Part shown: positions 34,999-46,192 of the stretch, piece by piece | Position numbering within the stretch: the stretch's first letter is position 1 | How the letters are laid out: each line of letters begins with the position of its first letter | Assembly (NCBI GenBank): GCA_006176705.1 | Contig: QRFJ01005367.1 | Span: 28,982-92,981, forward strand | Length of the DNA stretch: 64,000 nt | Direction of reading: 5' to 3' | Source: Cocos nucifera | Taxonomy: Eukaryota > Streptophyta > Magnoliopsida > Arecales > Arecaceae | Notes under the pieces: generated by a model | Database searches by the model: none | Seen by the model: the letters and a program-made list of their open reading frames with translations, nothing else | What the model was told of the DNA's origin: nothing | Made by a program: the position numbers and the translations under genes

Positions 34999-36878
34999 AG
35001 GTTACAGTTCTTTGGATCTATTTTAGATCTAATTTTATTTTTTTTATCTTATATTAAAAGTTTTGGATATCACATCAGATGTGATTAGATCTAAAATCAA
35101 TAAATTAAAATTAAATCATTTGGATGTAATATGTATGAGATGCATGACTAGACTTGGAATAGAATAGTTTTATGTGTAGTCTAGTATAATCATATTGTTA
35201 ATTTGATTAAATATGATTTTAGATCTATTTAATTTTTATTTTTTTAATATTATAATTATTATAATCAGATATAAAAAATAAAAAATAGTGTTTTTAATTT
35301 TTGATTTATTCATATGTGATATGGAAAGATGCATGTTTAGACTAGTTGTAGAATAGTTCTACAAATTATCTAGAATAGTTTTATTTTGATATGATCAAAT
35401 TTAAATTTATTTTTTAGATATTATATATGATATTTTAGATCTAAAAAATAAACATATTTAATTTAGTGATGATACATGAGATGTATGCAAAACATGTATT
35501 AGTTAGATCATTAATTATATATGTGATATATGATCTAAATCTAAATAGTTTTGTAGTTTCAATTATATTTCTGATTAAGATGTTCTCCTTGGCCATCCGA
35601 TCATTAAAACATAGTAGGATTTAAAGACCCTCTCCTTCCATTCGATGAGGTATTCATATGGCACGTAGGGGTACTGTACGTTCGTCCTTAATCAGAAATC
35701 AGAACTTATTTTCTACAAAATCTTAGATTCTAAAATCCTAAGATTTTGATACATCTTTTTATTTATGAACCCAAATTTAATTAAGAATTAAGATTATAAA
35801 ACTAATTAGCTCTGAAATGAGAATTTTTAGATCTAAGATATTTTCATAAAATTGGGTTCAGGCTTGGATAGCTCAATTAGATCTAGCGGTTGATCAAATC
35901 GAATCAAGAGTTGGTTAGGTGGGATCAAGAGTGCTTAGAATTGATCAGCCCAATAGTTGCAAGTCTAGGTCAAGGTCGACTCAAAGCCACATATGATAGA
36001 TCCAATTATGATCTAATTTGGCTCTATGGTTCCAGCTTGGATTGTAGGCTAACCCAATTAGTTCTGATTCGATAATTTGGTATCTAAGATATGTTTGGCA
36101 GATACAATTGATTGATTTTTAATTGGAAGCTACTTGATCTGAATGCATTCTTATCAAGTTAATGGCATATCCCTTCCACCAGTCTCACTTACCTGGCCAT
36201 TTGTGTCAACCCAGTTTTGATTTAAGGTGGCTAATAGTTTGAGCTAACCCATGCCATTAGGCTTATCATAATCGTTATCACTAAGTCAAGTCTAAGAGAC
36301 CTAAATTAAATCTTCTTAAGAAAAAAATAAGTCAATTGGTCTTCCACTATTGTAGATGTGCGGACCCTTCCTGGGGTTGATTATTCTCGACTGGTTACAG
36401 TGGTTTGTTGCACCAGAATGATGCAACCATGTCTATTAGGCATTGGATGCTATGGGTTGGAGGATGGGTTGGGCTCAATATTCTGGATATGGTAAGGGAT
36501 CTAATTAGGAATCCAATTCGTGCAAATGGTGGGTCTGACTTAACTAAGGAGTGGATTAATATTTCAGACATGGTGAGATTCATGAATTAGAGATCAAGTT
36601 AGGATGCACCATGATTAAAAAATCATTGGATAAGAGTTATCCACTCATCGGTTGACCCATCACCAATAACTATTAGGTGAGGTGGTGAGCCAGTCGGTGG
36701 GACCGCACCATCCACTAAAAATTAATTAATCATGAAGAATTTTTCATCTCTGCCCAGGGAGTGTAGGGATCCATAAAAATAGTGGGAGCCTAATTTATTT
36801 AAAAAAATAAAATTTTTAAATAAATTGATTAAGTCTAATTATAAAATCTAACTAGAAATTTTGACTCTCTACAGAAAA
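34999..36878 (+). mobile_element. A2 leader, non-coding
   Basis: 1.9-kb leader homologous to those of A1 and A3. It keeps the inverted repeat (ctgattaaga at 35571-35580 and CCTTAATCAG at 35686-35695, one changed arm base). The intron donor is destroyed: CTAAGATATG near 36072-36082 where A1 and A3 have CTAAGGTAAG. The acceptor CTCTCTACAG is intact (ends 36874). Confidence 0.75.
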
Positions 36879-37730
36879 ATATCTACGTCAAACCCACTAG
36901 CCCATATCTTGGACACCCATAGACTTATCGGACCCAACTTCAAGGATTGGCTCCAAAACATCAAAACTATTTTGGGTTCTAAGAAGTTGACTCATGTGTT
37001 GGAATAGGACCCTCGCACTTTACCAGTCCGTCCATCCACTAATAAGAGAGCGTCTCTAGAGAAGTGGATAGATGATGATAACAAAGCCAGGTATTACATG
37101 TTGGGCTCGATGATTGATGAGCTCTAGTGCCAATATGAAAACATTAAGACTAGCCGCCAAATGTTAGCTCACCTGCAAGAGTTGTTTGGTGAACACAATC
37201 GGGCAACCAAATATCAAATCACTAGAAGACTTTTTAAGGCTCAAACACGTGATGGACAGTCGATCCAAGATCATTGTCTGATGATGATCAAGGACTTAGA
37301 AGAGCTTGAGAAGCTCGATGTCAAGTTGGACAAGGATGTATAGATTGACATAATTCTGCAATACTTGACTGATGCATATGGGCAGTTCATCATGAACTAC
37401 CATATGCATAAACTACAGAATATTCTAGCAGAACTTATGAATATGCTGGTTACTGTAGAGCTTTCTATGAAAGGTTCTAATGGCTCAGTACTTGCTATGG
37501 AGCGAACTTCTTCCAAAAGAAATCTTTTAGAATGAAGAAAAAGTTTGTGAAGAAGCAGAAGGTGGATGGTGGGAAGAAAAAGAAGGTAGAGTCGAAGAAG
37601 AAGACCGCTGACAAAGAAAAATATTTTTATTACAATATAGATGGCCATTAGAAGTGGAACTATCCCTTGTACCTGGCCAGCTTGAAGAACAAGAATCAAG
37701 CAGATCCTTCTGGAGGTATGCTCATTATAG
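36879..37730 (+). pseudogene. A2 gag pseudogene
   Basis: The start codon is ATA (36879-36881), as in A1. Open segments include 37161-37343 (the part with QSIQDHCLMMIKDLEELEKLD). The lysine-rich tract follows a one-base frameshift near 37530. The zinc knuckle is destroyed (YFYYNIDGH then a stop). Several TAG/TAA stops. Clearly dead, and more decayed than A3. Confidence 0.8.
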
Positions 37731-40700
37731 AATCTAACCTTATGATTTCTTCTGCATCCAGTTGGATGCTTGACTCTAGTTCGAGTACTCACTTATGCAC
37801 TTCTATAAAGGGTCTTGAGGATAGCAGAAGGTTGAGGAATGGTGAGATGATCCTATACGTCGGGAATGGAATAAGAGTAACTACAGTGTTCGTGAGAATC
37901 TACCCTCTCAGATTACCGTAAGGATTAGATTTAGTTCTTAGAGACTATTTTTATGTGCCTGCAGCAAGTAGGAATTTGATTTCTATTTCATGTTTAGCAC
38001 AAGAAGGCTATGTCATTAGTTTTCTTAAGGACCATTATAATATTTTTTATGAAAGAAATAAAATTGCAAGTAGTTTTCTTATAAATGGTCTTTATCAGTT
38101 ATATATTGATGTTTCTATTTTAAATATCAAGCAAAACATAAATGCCATAGGATCAAAATAATCTAGGGATAGTCTAAATGATAGGTATTGTGGCACCTCA
38201 GGCTAGGTCATATAGCGGAAGACAGGGTTAACAAATTAAAAAAATTTGGGCTATTGAGTTCGTTGACTTTTGAGTCATATTCGATTTATGAATCATACCT
38301 TCATGGCAAAATGACCAAGCTCCCTTTTGTAGGACATGGGGAGAGGGCCACAGAACTACTTGCCCTAGTATATACTAATCTATGCAGCCCATTTGATGTG
38401 CCGGCTAGAGGCAACTATGTCTACTTCATCATTTTTATCGATGATTTATCTTGGTATGGGTATGTGTATTTGATGCAATATAAATTTGAAGGTTTTGAAA
38501 AGTTCAAAGAATTCAAACATAAAGTAGAAAAACAAACCAAAAAATCCATTAAGATTTTTGGATTAGATCGAGGAGGTGATTGCCTTGGTTGAAAATTCCT
38601 AGACTATCTTTAGCAAAATGATATAGTCTCTCAATGGACTCCACCTGAAATACCTCAACTCAATGGGGTTTTAGAATGGAGAAACTGGACCATATTAGAT
38701 ACAGTCCGATCTATGATAAGCTTCACGGACCTCTTTGAGTTTCTTTGGGGATATAGTCTAATGATCGCTATATATTTATTGAATAGGGTTCTCTCTAAAA
38801 TCGTTCCTACAACACCGTATTAGATATGGCATGGTAAGAAATCAAGTCCGAGTCACCTCAGAATTTGGGGTTGTCCAACTAATGTCAAGAGACAACAAGC
38901 AGACTGGTTAAAGTATAGGTCCTTTAGAGCTCGATTCATAGGATATCCTAAAGAGTCATTAGGATATTATTTCTACATTTTGGAAGACCATAATATAATT
39001 ATGAGTCGACATGCCATCTTTTTTGAAAAATAGTTTATTCAAGATGGTGACATCGAAAGGTAGATTAGGCTCGAGAAGAAAGTCTCCCAAGAGCAACGAG
39101 CTAAGGACCCTATGAAATCCAATCAGATTGAGCCAGTCCAATCACTACCTCCTCCATCTCGTAGATCATAAAGAACTTTTTGTTCTTCTGAAAGGTACTT
39201 AGGTACTATTTCAGAGGACGTAGAGAAAATATTCCTCATGAAAAATAGGGTTCAAGGTGATGATCCCAAAATCCATCATGAGGCGATATTAGATATCAAC
39301 TCTGAGAAATGGCTAGAGGCAATAAAGTCAGAGATTGACTCAATGTGCTCGAACCAAGTCTGGACCTTGGTAGATCCACCTGAAGGTATAGTACCTATTG
39401 GATGTAAATGGATCTACAAGAAAAAGATAGTTGCAGATGGGAATGTGGAGACATTCAAGGCTAGGTTAGTAGCGAAAGGGTATAGTCAGCGCAAAGGCAT
39501 TGACTATCGGTTACCTTCTAGCCAATAGCCATGCTAAAATCCATCCAAACATTGCTTGCTGTTGCAGCCTATTTCGATAATGAAATATGGCCTTCTTAAA
39601 TGGATATCTTGAGGAAGATATCTATATGGAACAACCACTAGGTTTCACATCCAGTGATGTTGATCACAAGGTCTATAAGCTGTAAAGGTCCATCTATGGA
39701 CTTAAGCAAGTATCTCGGAGCTGGAATGCTCATTTCAATGATGTGATCAAATCATTTGAATTCATCAAGAATGAGGAAAAACCATGTGTATTCAAAAAGA
39801 TCAGTGGGAGTGCTGTTGTCTTCCTCATACTGTACCTAGATGACATCCTCCTTATTAAAAATGATATTCCCATGTTGACCATAGTTAAAATATGGTTATC
39901 AAAAGAGTTCTCTATGAAAGACCTAGGAGAAGCATACTTTATTTTAGAAATTAAGGTCTATAGAGATAGACCGAATAGGATGCTGGATCTCTCATAGAAG
40001 ATGTATATAGATGAGGTACTAAAGAGGTTTAGCATGAAAAATTCTAAGAGGGGATTGGTGCCCTACAAACATGACATTCATCTCTCTAAGAAGATGTGCC
40101 CCAACACACCTGAGGAGATTGAACGCATGAGCAAGATTCCTTATGCTTCGGCAATAGGGAGCCTCATATATGCCATACTATGTATACGATCTGATATCGC
40201 CCATGCTGTAAGTGTCACGAGCATATGTCAGTCGAATCCAAGTGAAGAGCACTAGACTTCTATGCATTGTATTCTTAAGTACTTCAGAAGGACTAAGGAT
40301 ATGTTCTTGGTTTTTAGTAATGGAGAACTTCAGGTCTAGGATTATATAGATTTAGATTTTATGTCTGATATAGATGATCAAAAGTCAACATCTGGTAGTC
40401 TATTTGTGTGCAATGGTGGTACTGTCAGCTGGAAGAGTTTCAAGCAGACTATGATAGCAGATTCCACTATGGAAGTAGAGTATATTACTGCATCAAAAAA
40501 TGCAAAAGAGGCATTCTGGTACAAGAAGTTCACCATAAAACTTGGAGTGATGCCATCAGATGCCATCCCTCTATACTACGACAATAATGGCGCCATACCC
40601 CTAGCTAAGGAGCCAAGGTCTCACCAGAAATCCAAGCACATCGAGTGGTGATTCCATCTCATCTGCAATTACATCGAGAAGGGTTACGTCAAGGCCAAGA

Positions 40701-40813
40701 GAGTCAACTCCGTCGATAATGCGGTAGATCCACTAACGAATCCTTTAGGCTAGCAGAAGATCGAAGCCCATCTTGAAAAGATGGAACTTAGATTTGTAGC
40801 CAATTGGCTTTAG
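37731..40813 (+). pseudogene. A2 pol pseudogene (PR-IN-RT-RNase H)
   Basis: Protease motif reads DSSSSTHLC (Gly to Ser; Asp codon 37772-37774). The pre-integrase and integrase parts (38188-38592 open) keep the H, C and D positions but have a stop at 38590. The linker has the TAG at 39031 shared with A1 and A3. Reverse transcriptase: YLDD at 39833-39844 instead of YVDD, TAG at about 39995, and a deletion near 39588 removing the MDVKMA region. RNase H (STMEVEY near 40466) leads to the stop 40811-40813. Order PR-IN-RT-RH as in A1. Confidence 0.88.
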
Positions 40814-40827
40814 GTGAAGTTGGCGTT
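40814..40827 (+). other. A2 polypurine tract, degraded
   Basis: The sequence gtgaagttggcgtt stands where A1 has acaagtgggagat, so purine richness is largely lost. Confidence 0.55.
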
Positions 40828-43095
40828 TGTTAGATGTGTGCCCTAGAAGCCAGATTGGCTAACACTTATAATACACTTCTAAAGGCAACTTTATAATTTT
40901 TACTATAAATTAATAAAAGAATTATTTTCTATCATAGTGTGTATTTAAATTGTATGTGATACATCCTTTGAGTTAATGATAATGATAATTCATATTTTCA
41001 AAGGGTTAAAAATTTAAGACATGAATTTTTATAATTAACATATAAACTGCTCCCGACTATAGGATCATCATGAGGATGGTGATTGATCCGGAAGGTTGGT
41101 GTACGATCATTTTCTTTGATTAGATGAGTCTTGAGTTTATGATTTGGAAACACTGGAGCAAGAGTATAGATACTCATTAGAAAATGAAGGCACTGAGCAT
41201 GACCACCTCAAGCATTCATAAGGAAGTCTACCTTCTCGTCGATGACTGTCTCGATGTTGTAGTAGTGTGTCTGGTTCTTTGACCTGAGGTACATTGACAA
41301 ATCACATTAAGAGTGTTGTAGTTTGACTACACCATACTCGATCTCCTAGCCATTCCGAATCTTGAGATGTATATTGGCTATAGTATGTTCATTATAGGAA
41401 TTGGATTGCACCAATAAGGGATCTATCTACCTCGATAGATGAGGAGTTGCCCTATAATGATCATGAGAATCGAGTCCATAAGCCCATGGCCATGGCAGAG
41501 TGAAGATGATAGAAAGAGTTTCTATAAAGGGTTTCATATAGGACTCGAATCGAATGATTAATTCATATGATGGATATTGAGTTTGGCGAGTTCACCTTAA
41601 TCCTAATCCTATCGGGGCTCATGATAGAAGAACCCAATCACATAGGTAGCTGCATCAAGATGTTCACTTTTAGTTCTGATGGGTTGCCACCATATATTGC
41701 TAGGTGCCACTGGTGGATTTTGAAAGTAATTAGAATGATTTTGATAATCAGTCATTCTAATTATATGAATCAGAAAAGTTTTGATCCATCAAAAGGTATT
41801 TTGATGATATCGATGATGGAGATCATGACATATCTCATTACCATATAAAATTGAATCTAACTGGATCACACAAATAAAAGTTTGGGTTTGGATGTTATCA
41901 ATTGAGCTAATCTAGTTTGATTGATTTGGATTAGATCCAATCAGGTTCAAGGTAATCGTGCTAGCATAAGATTAAGCTTAACTTTCTCCTTCTGTAATCT
42001 TTCTGATTTATTGCATTCGAGTTAAATTTGATTTGACTCATTTTTATATCTTGAATGAGTTTATTTTCATTTGACTGGAATAAGTTCAGATCAGATTAAT
42101 TATAAAAATAAAATTTATTTCTAGTGCAATTGGACTAGGGTCAATAGTTGACCCAATTGAGAGAATTGAGGGTCACATGATTAGAGAATTTTAAAAACTT
42201 TTTTAGAAATTATTTTGCTCTAATTTTTAGATATGTGATAGGGATGAGTTATACTTTGGGTGTACAAAATTTTGTGATTTTTGGAGGTGCTTATACAGGG
42301 TTTTGATAGAGTTTGATTTGGATCAAACTCTTAAGGGAAGAGTCATAGATGCACATGAACTCTTACTTATCCTTTTATGCTGCCACCTTCTAGATGGATT
42401 TTTGGCATTAAAAGTAGATGGGATCTGGGGTTTTCTGTGTAGATCAGGTTTAGGAGTCTCAATGGTTGAATTAATAAGATTTTTGATCAAAAAGGGACTC
42501 TTTATGGTGCTATGCCTAGTATAAGAACTCGCCTCACAAAATTTCCAAAATGTAATTTATTTTTCCCACACCTAAACAAGCCTTTCCTATGATATCCATG
42601 CTCCCTCTATCCTCTCTCTCCCTCTCATCTACATGCCTAAAAAGTTAGGCACAAATCTGAGTTGAAAGTCTAAGGTTTTTGGCATAAGATTCAGCATCTA
42701 CGCGATGGTGTTCGTGAGATGAATAGGCTGCCCTCAGAAGTTGTTTTGAAGGCTTTACAAATCAGATCCAGATCTGATCTTTGGAAAAGAAATTCATGAG
42801 GAGATGACATTCAAATCTTATCCGAGTGGATACCGGTAGAGGCCAGGCGCTGTGTGGCTCCTTCTAGAACCTCAGGAATCTACAGAATCATTATAGAATA
42901 ATTAGATTGACAAATTAGATACTTGAAATTAAATTAGATTTAATTTTATTTTTTAATTTTTAATATCAGATCTCTATGATCAGATCTGAGAAGTCTCAGA
43001 TCCGATTAGAATTTTAGAAAATTTTTTTTGAAATATTTCTTCAGATCCAATCAGATCTGAATGATCATGTGCCAAAAAAATAGATTTTTCCTTCA
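40828..43095 (+). repeat. A2 3' LTR
   Basis: 2268 bp, TGTTAG...CTTCA. Its central part (about 42000-42600) differs from A1, A3 and A4. It keeps a single CCTCT (42604-42608), the empty site for A3. The right target duplication aatgg is 43096-43100. Confidence 0.9.
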
Positions 43096-43100
43096 AATGG

Positions 43101-43540
43101 TTCTAGATCGACCATCAAAGAAGGATCAGCACAGTACGAGCATACTGTGCTGATTTTCAGCATCTAGACTTCTGATCATATTTGTGGGCTCATGTGGAAG
43201 ACTTCTAGAGGTTGAACGTATGTGAGGCTTACAACATCATCCTCAAGCTTGGATCAGCATGTTAGAATATCTAACTTTCATAGGTAATAAATTTGATCTA
43301 TTGTTTTCACACTTGCATTAGATGTAGTGTATTTACATGTTGGTGTGATCAACATATTTTAGTTTCTTTTTTAGATTTTTAATTTTTGATTTAATAACAT
43401 ACCATGATCATGTAATAGATCTTAGATCTAGGATATTTTCTAGAATTTAAAATTAATTTTGATTAATTTTAGTCTTTCGCTGTCTGATCTTGAAAAAGTT
43501 TCAAGATCTAGCCCTGAAATTCTAGATCTGGTTTCCTTCA
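43101..43540 (+). repeat. B1 3' LTR, second part
   Basis: Starts 'ttctagatcgaccatcaaag', which continues the B1 LTR exactly where it stopped at 22294 (compare 5380 onward), and ends ttccttca at 43540. Confidence 0.88.
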
Positions 43541-45068
43541 TGGACCAGGTCAAAGGAAGAATGGAGAGGAGGTGCACACTCTATTCTAGTGTGGACAAAC
43601 TCATGCATCTTCGAAAATTGTGTGGGCAATGGGCATAGGTCAAAGTGGTCAAGGAGCAGGGAGAAGGCATTTAAAATTCAAACTTCATTTGACTTGATCC
43701 AAATTAGTTTTAGCCAAACCAATTAATCTACACCCAATTAGACCTGGTTAAACCCAATCAATTAATCTAGACTCAATTAGATCAGGTTAAGTCCAACCAA
43801 ATTAGGCTTAATCCAATCTAATAAATTTCTAATCAAATTAGAAATTAATTAGGTTCAGCCACTAAATAAATCATGGTGGAATCTTCCATAATGATTAGGT
43901 CATCTTATATCCTGATTGGATCAAATCCAATCGAATTAAATTCAATTGGATTTGATCAAATTCTCATCGCTCAAATAAATTAAGCTAATCAGCAATCAAA
44001 TTGCTAATTAATCTTTCAATAAATATAAAGTCCCAATCGAGTGGACGTTTGGGCTCTAGAGTCCCATCTATATGAAACTCTTGAAGAGTCCTAAACCAGT
44101 AGGACTCTTGAACCTAGTCTCCCAAATGAATGAAAATTGCAATCATAGAGTCCCATACTGGTGGGACTCTTGATTAGAGAGTCCCAAACAAGTAGAACTT
44201 AAAGTTTCAGTCCAGTGGGACCTATAAAGGCAGACTTCTAGTTCAGTGGGACTCCTGATCATAGAGTTTCAGTCTAGTGGAACTCTTGACCATAGAGTCT
44301 TAGACCATTGGGACTGTTGGGCAGCCATTAGCTCAGGTAGAAACTCCTATTGTGTATGATCCCATAGATTCGAATCTTAAGCTAGTAGTATAAGAATCAA
44401 TTTTCTATACTAATCGATGTGACCATCTAGCAATAGTATCCGACGTCCGGATAGGTTGAATAGTCACAATACAATATTGATAAACCTATGGCATGTGCTT
44501 ACCGTATAATTCATCTTCTTGACCTCAATGCTCAAAAAATGATCTAGGATTTAATTATCAACCCTAAAAAATCATCTACAATGTATTTCAAAATTTAGCA
44601 TTCATCGAATAAACCACCTTATCGAGGTTTTGCTAAATTAAAATATGGTGATGCATCTGCTCCAATAATTGGAGGGTTCAATCCCATCTTGACTCACGCA
44701 ATGATAAAACAAGTACTAGACTACACCTAAAAATATTCCAACACTAAATTAAAAATTTAGGTAGTCTGGAACCTAAGTGCAGTGAGTTGCTTGCAAGTCA
44801 CATGGTGATCTCAGGTCTAAGGGATACTTATACCCATATCTTTCATGAGAAACTCTTAACAATAGAGACCTATGTAGTTGGGTCATGTTCAGTGAAATGT
44901 ACCCCTACACTTCACTTGCATGCCATACCAATATATCATACTCCTTGGTTAAGAGGATAACCAATGCATATGGCACACAATGACCTACACTTGATTCGTT
45001 GTCATCCTAGGTAACAACGTATCATTTGGTCGTGAATAAGTTTTAGGACTAAGTGGCAAATTCTCCTT
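43541..45068 (-). repeat. Minus-strand B-like LTR (C), right part
   Basis: The block around 44405-44450 ('accatctagcaatagtatccga') is the inverse of the B LTR block near 4130. Other inverted matches run to about 45068. It differs from B1 in carrying a tandem repeat at 44028-44321. It ends where A-like sequence starts, so its true LTR start is missing. No coding content. Confidence 0.65.
44028..44321. repeat. Minisatellite of about ten 27-31-bp units in LTR C
   Basis: Units of the type AGAGTCCCAnnCCAGTGGGACTCTTGA, each holding the inverted pair GAGTCCC/GGGACTC. Recognisable units start near 44058, 44085, 44115, 44146, 44174, 44206, 44230, 44260 and 44290. Not present in the other B LTRs of the window. 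Confidence 0.7.
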
Positions 45069-46192
45069 TGTCGAGTCTAAATTGAAGAAAAAACTGCTTT
45101 TTCCACCACAAGATTGGTCTGATTTGATCAGATCTATAGAAAATATTTTAAAAATTTTTCTATAGAGTCTAATCAAATCAGCAAGTTCTTCAATCTAATT
45201 TTAATAATTTGATATTAAATCTAAAATTAAGAATCAAATTAGATATAAATTTTATACCTAATTGGATAATCTGATTATCCTATTGATGATCTGTGGAAGC
45301 TTGGGGTTCTGGATTAAGCCATGCACATGTCTGGCCTCTACCAGAGTCCAATCAAGCTGGATCTAGAGGTGCTCTCCTTCTAGATATGATCACCAAAAAT
45401 TAGATTTAAATCTAATTTTGTGAAGCCTTTGAATCAACTGATGAAGGTAGTGCGCTCATCTCATGAACGTCGTCTCTTTCTTTGAAACCTTTGCACCAAT
45501 TTCTATGGATCTTCTCTTGAAAGATCTTAGACTTAATATTTTCTTAAAAAGATTTGATTTTGATCTCTTTAAATTTAACTTGACTTAGTCATAGCAATTA
45601 TGACAAACCTAGTGGCATGGATTGGCTTAAATTATTAGCTACTTCTAATCAGAACAGGATTGAGACAAATGGCCAAGTAAGTAAGATCGGTGAAAGGGAT
45701 ATGCCATTAACTTGACAAGAATACATTCAGATTGAGTAGCTCTAAATTAAAAACTAGTTGATCGTATCTGTTAGACTTACCTTAGACACCAAATTATCGA
45801 ATTAGAACTAATCGAATTAGCTTATAATCCAAGCTTAAACCATAGAGCCAAATTAGGTCTTGATTTGATCGAGTCACATCTCAATGTGATTCGATCTTCA
45901 CCTAGACTTAATCCTATTAGATTGGTCAAATCTAAGCTTTCTTTGATCCCATCTAACCAACTCTTGATTCGGTTAGATCAATTGCTAGACCTAATTGAGC
46001 TATCCAAGCCCGAACCCAAATTTATGAAGGTATCTTAGATCTTAAAATTCATAATTTTAGATCTAATTAGTTTTATAATCTTATTTCTTAATTAAGGTTG
46101 GGTTCATAACCAAAAATATGCAAAAATCCTAAGATTTTAGGATCTAGAATTCTATAAAAAATTAAATTTTTGATTTCTAATTAAGGATGAAC
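45069..46192 (-). mobile_element. Rearranged family-A fragment (LTR end joined to leader)
   Basis: 45069-45520 resembles the inverted 3' end of a family-A LTR. From 45522 to 46192 it resembles the inverted leader of A3 (30870-31530), ending at the arm 'ctaattaaggatgaac'. On the minus strand, leader sequence therefore joins LTR end, with gag-pol and U3 missing. An internal deletion or a recombination product is likely. Confidence 0.6.

Larger units (their letters stand above)
22295..43095 (+). mobile_element. A2: family-A-type copia element inserted in B1 3' LTR
   Basis: LTR 22295-24076 plus 34499-34983 (split by A3), PBS 34985, leader, gag-pol 36879-40813, LTR 40828-43095. Its own length is about 10.4 kb and the LTRs are about 2267 and 2268 bp. 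The target duplication is ggtgg/aatgg, each one change from GATGG in the intact B1 5' LTR (5375-5379). Pol is close to A1 and A3, but the U3 promoter part of the LTR is different and lacks the W-box array, so it is a distinct subfamily. Confidence 0.9.
3314..43540 (+). mobile_element. B1: family-B Ty1/copia element carrying nested insertions
   Basis: The 5' LTR is 3314-5819, followed by a PBS, a leader and decayed pol. Pol is cut at 8753 by A1 and resumes at 19037. The 3' LTR runs 20235-22294 and 43101-43540, split by A2. Without inserts the element is about 9.1 kb, with LTRs of 2506 and about 2500 bp. Gag and protease are missing: recognisable coding starts in the pre-integrase region. Possible TSD TAGAT/TGGAC (two transitions). 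It is the oldest layer of the nest and clearly dead. Confidence 0.85.

Noticed and set aside
41567..41848. Plus-strand ORF in A2 3' LTR
   Set aside because: Lies in LTR sequence and is not open in the paired 5' LTR.
3314..43540. A novel host defence or metabolic gene cluster
   Set aside because: All coding signals resolve to gag, protease, integrase, reverse transcriptase and RNase H of copia elements.
44028..44321. CRISPR-like array
   Set aside because: Units are contiguous and variable with no unique spacers, inside a plant LTR.
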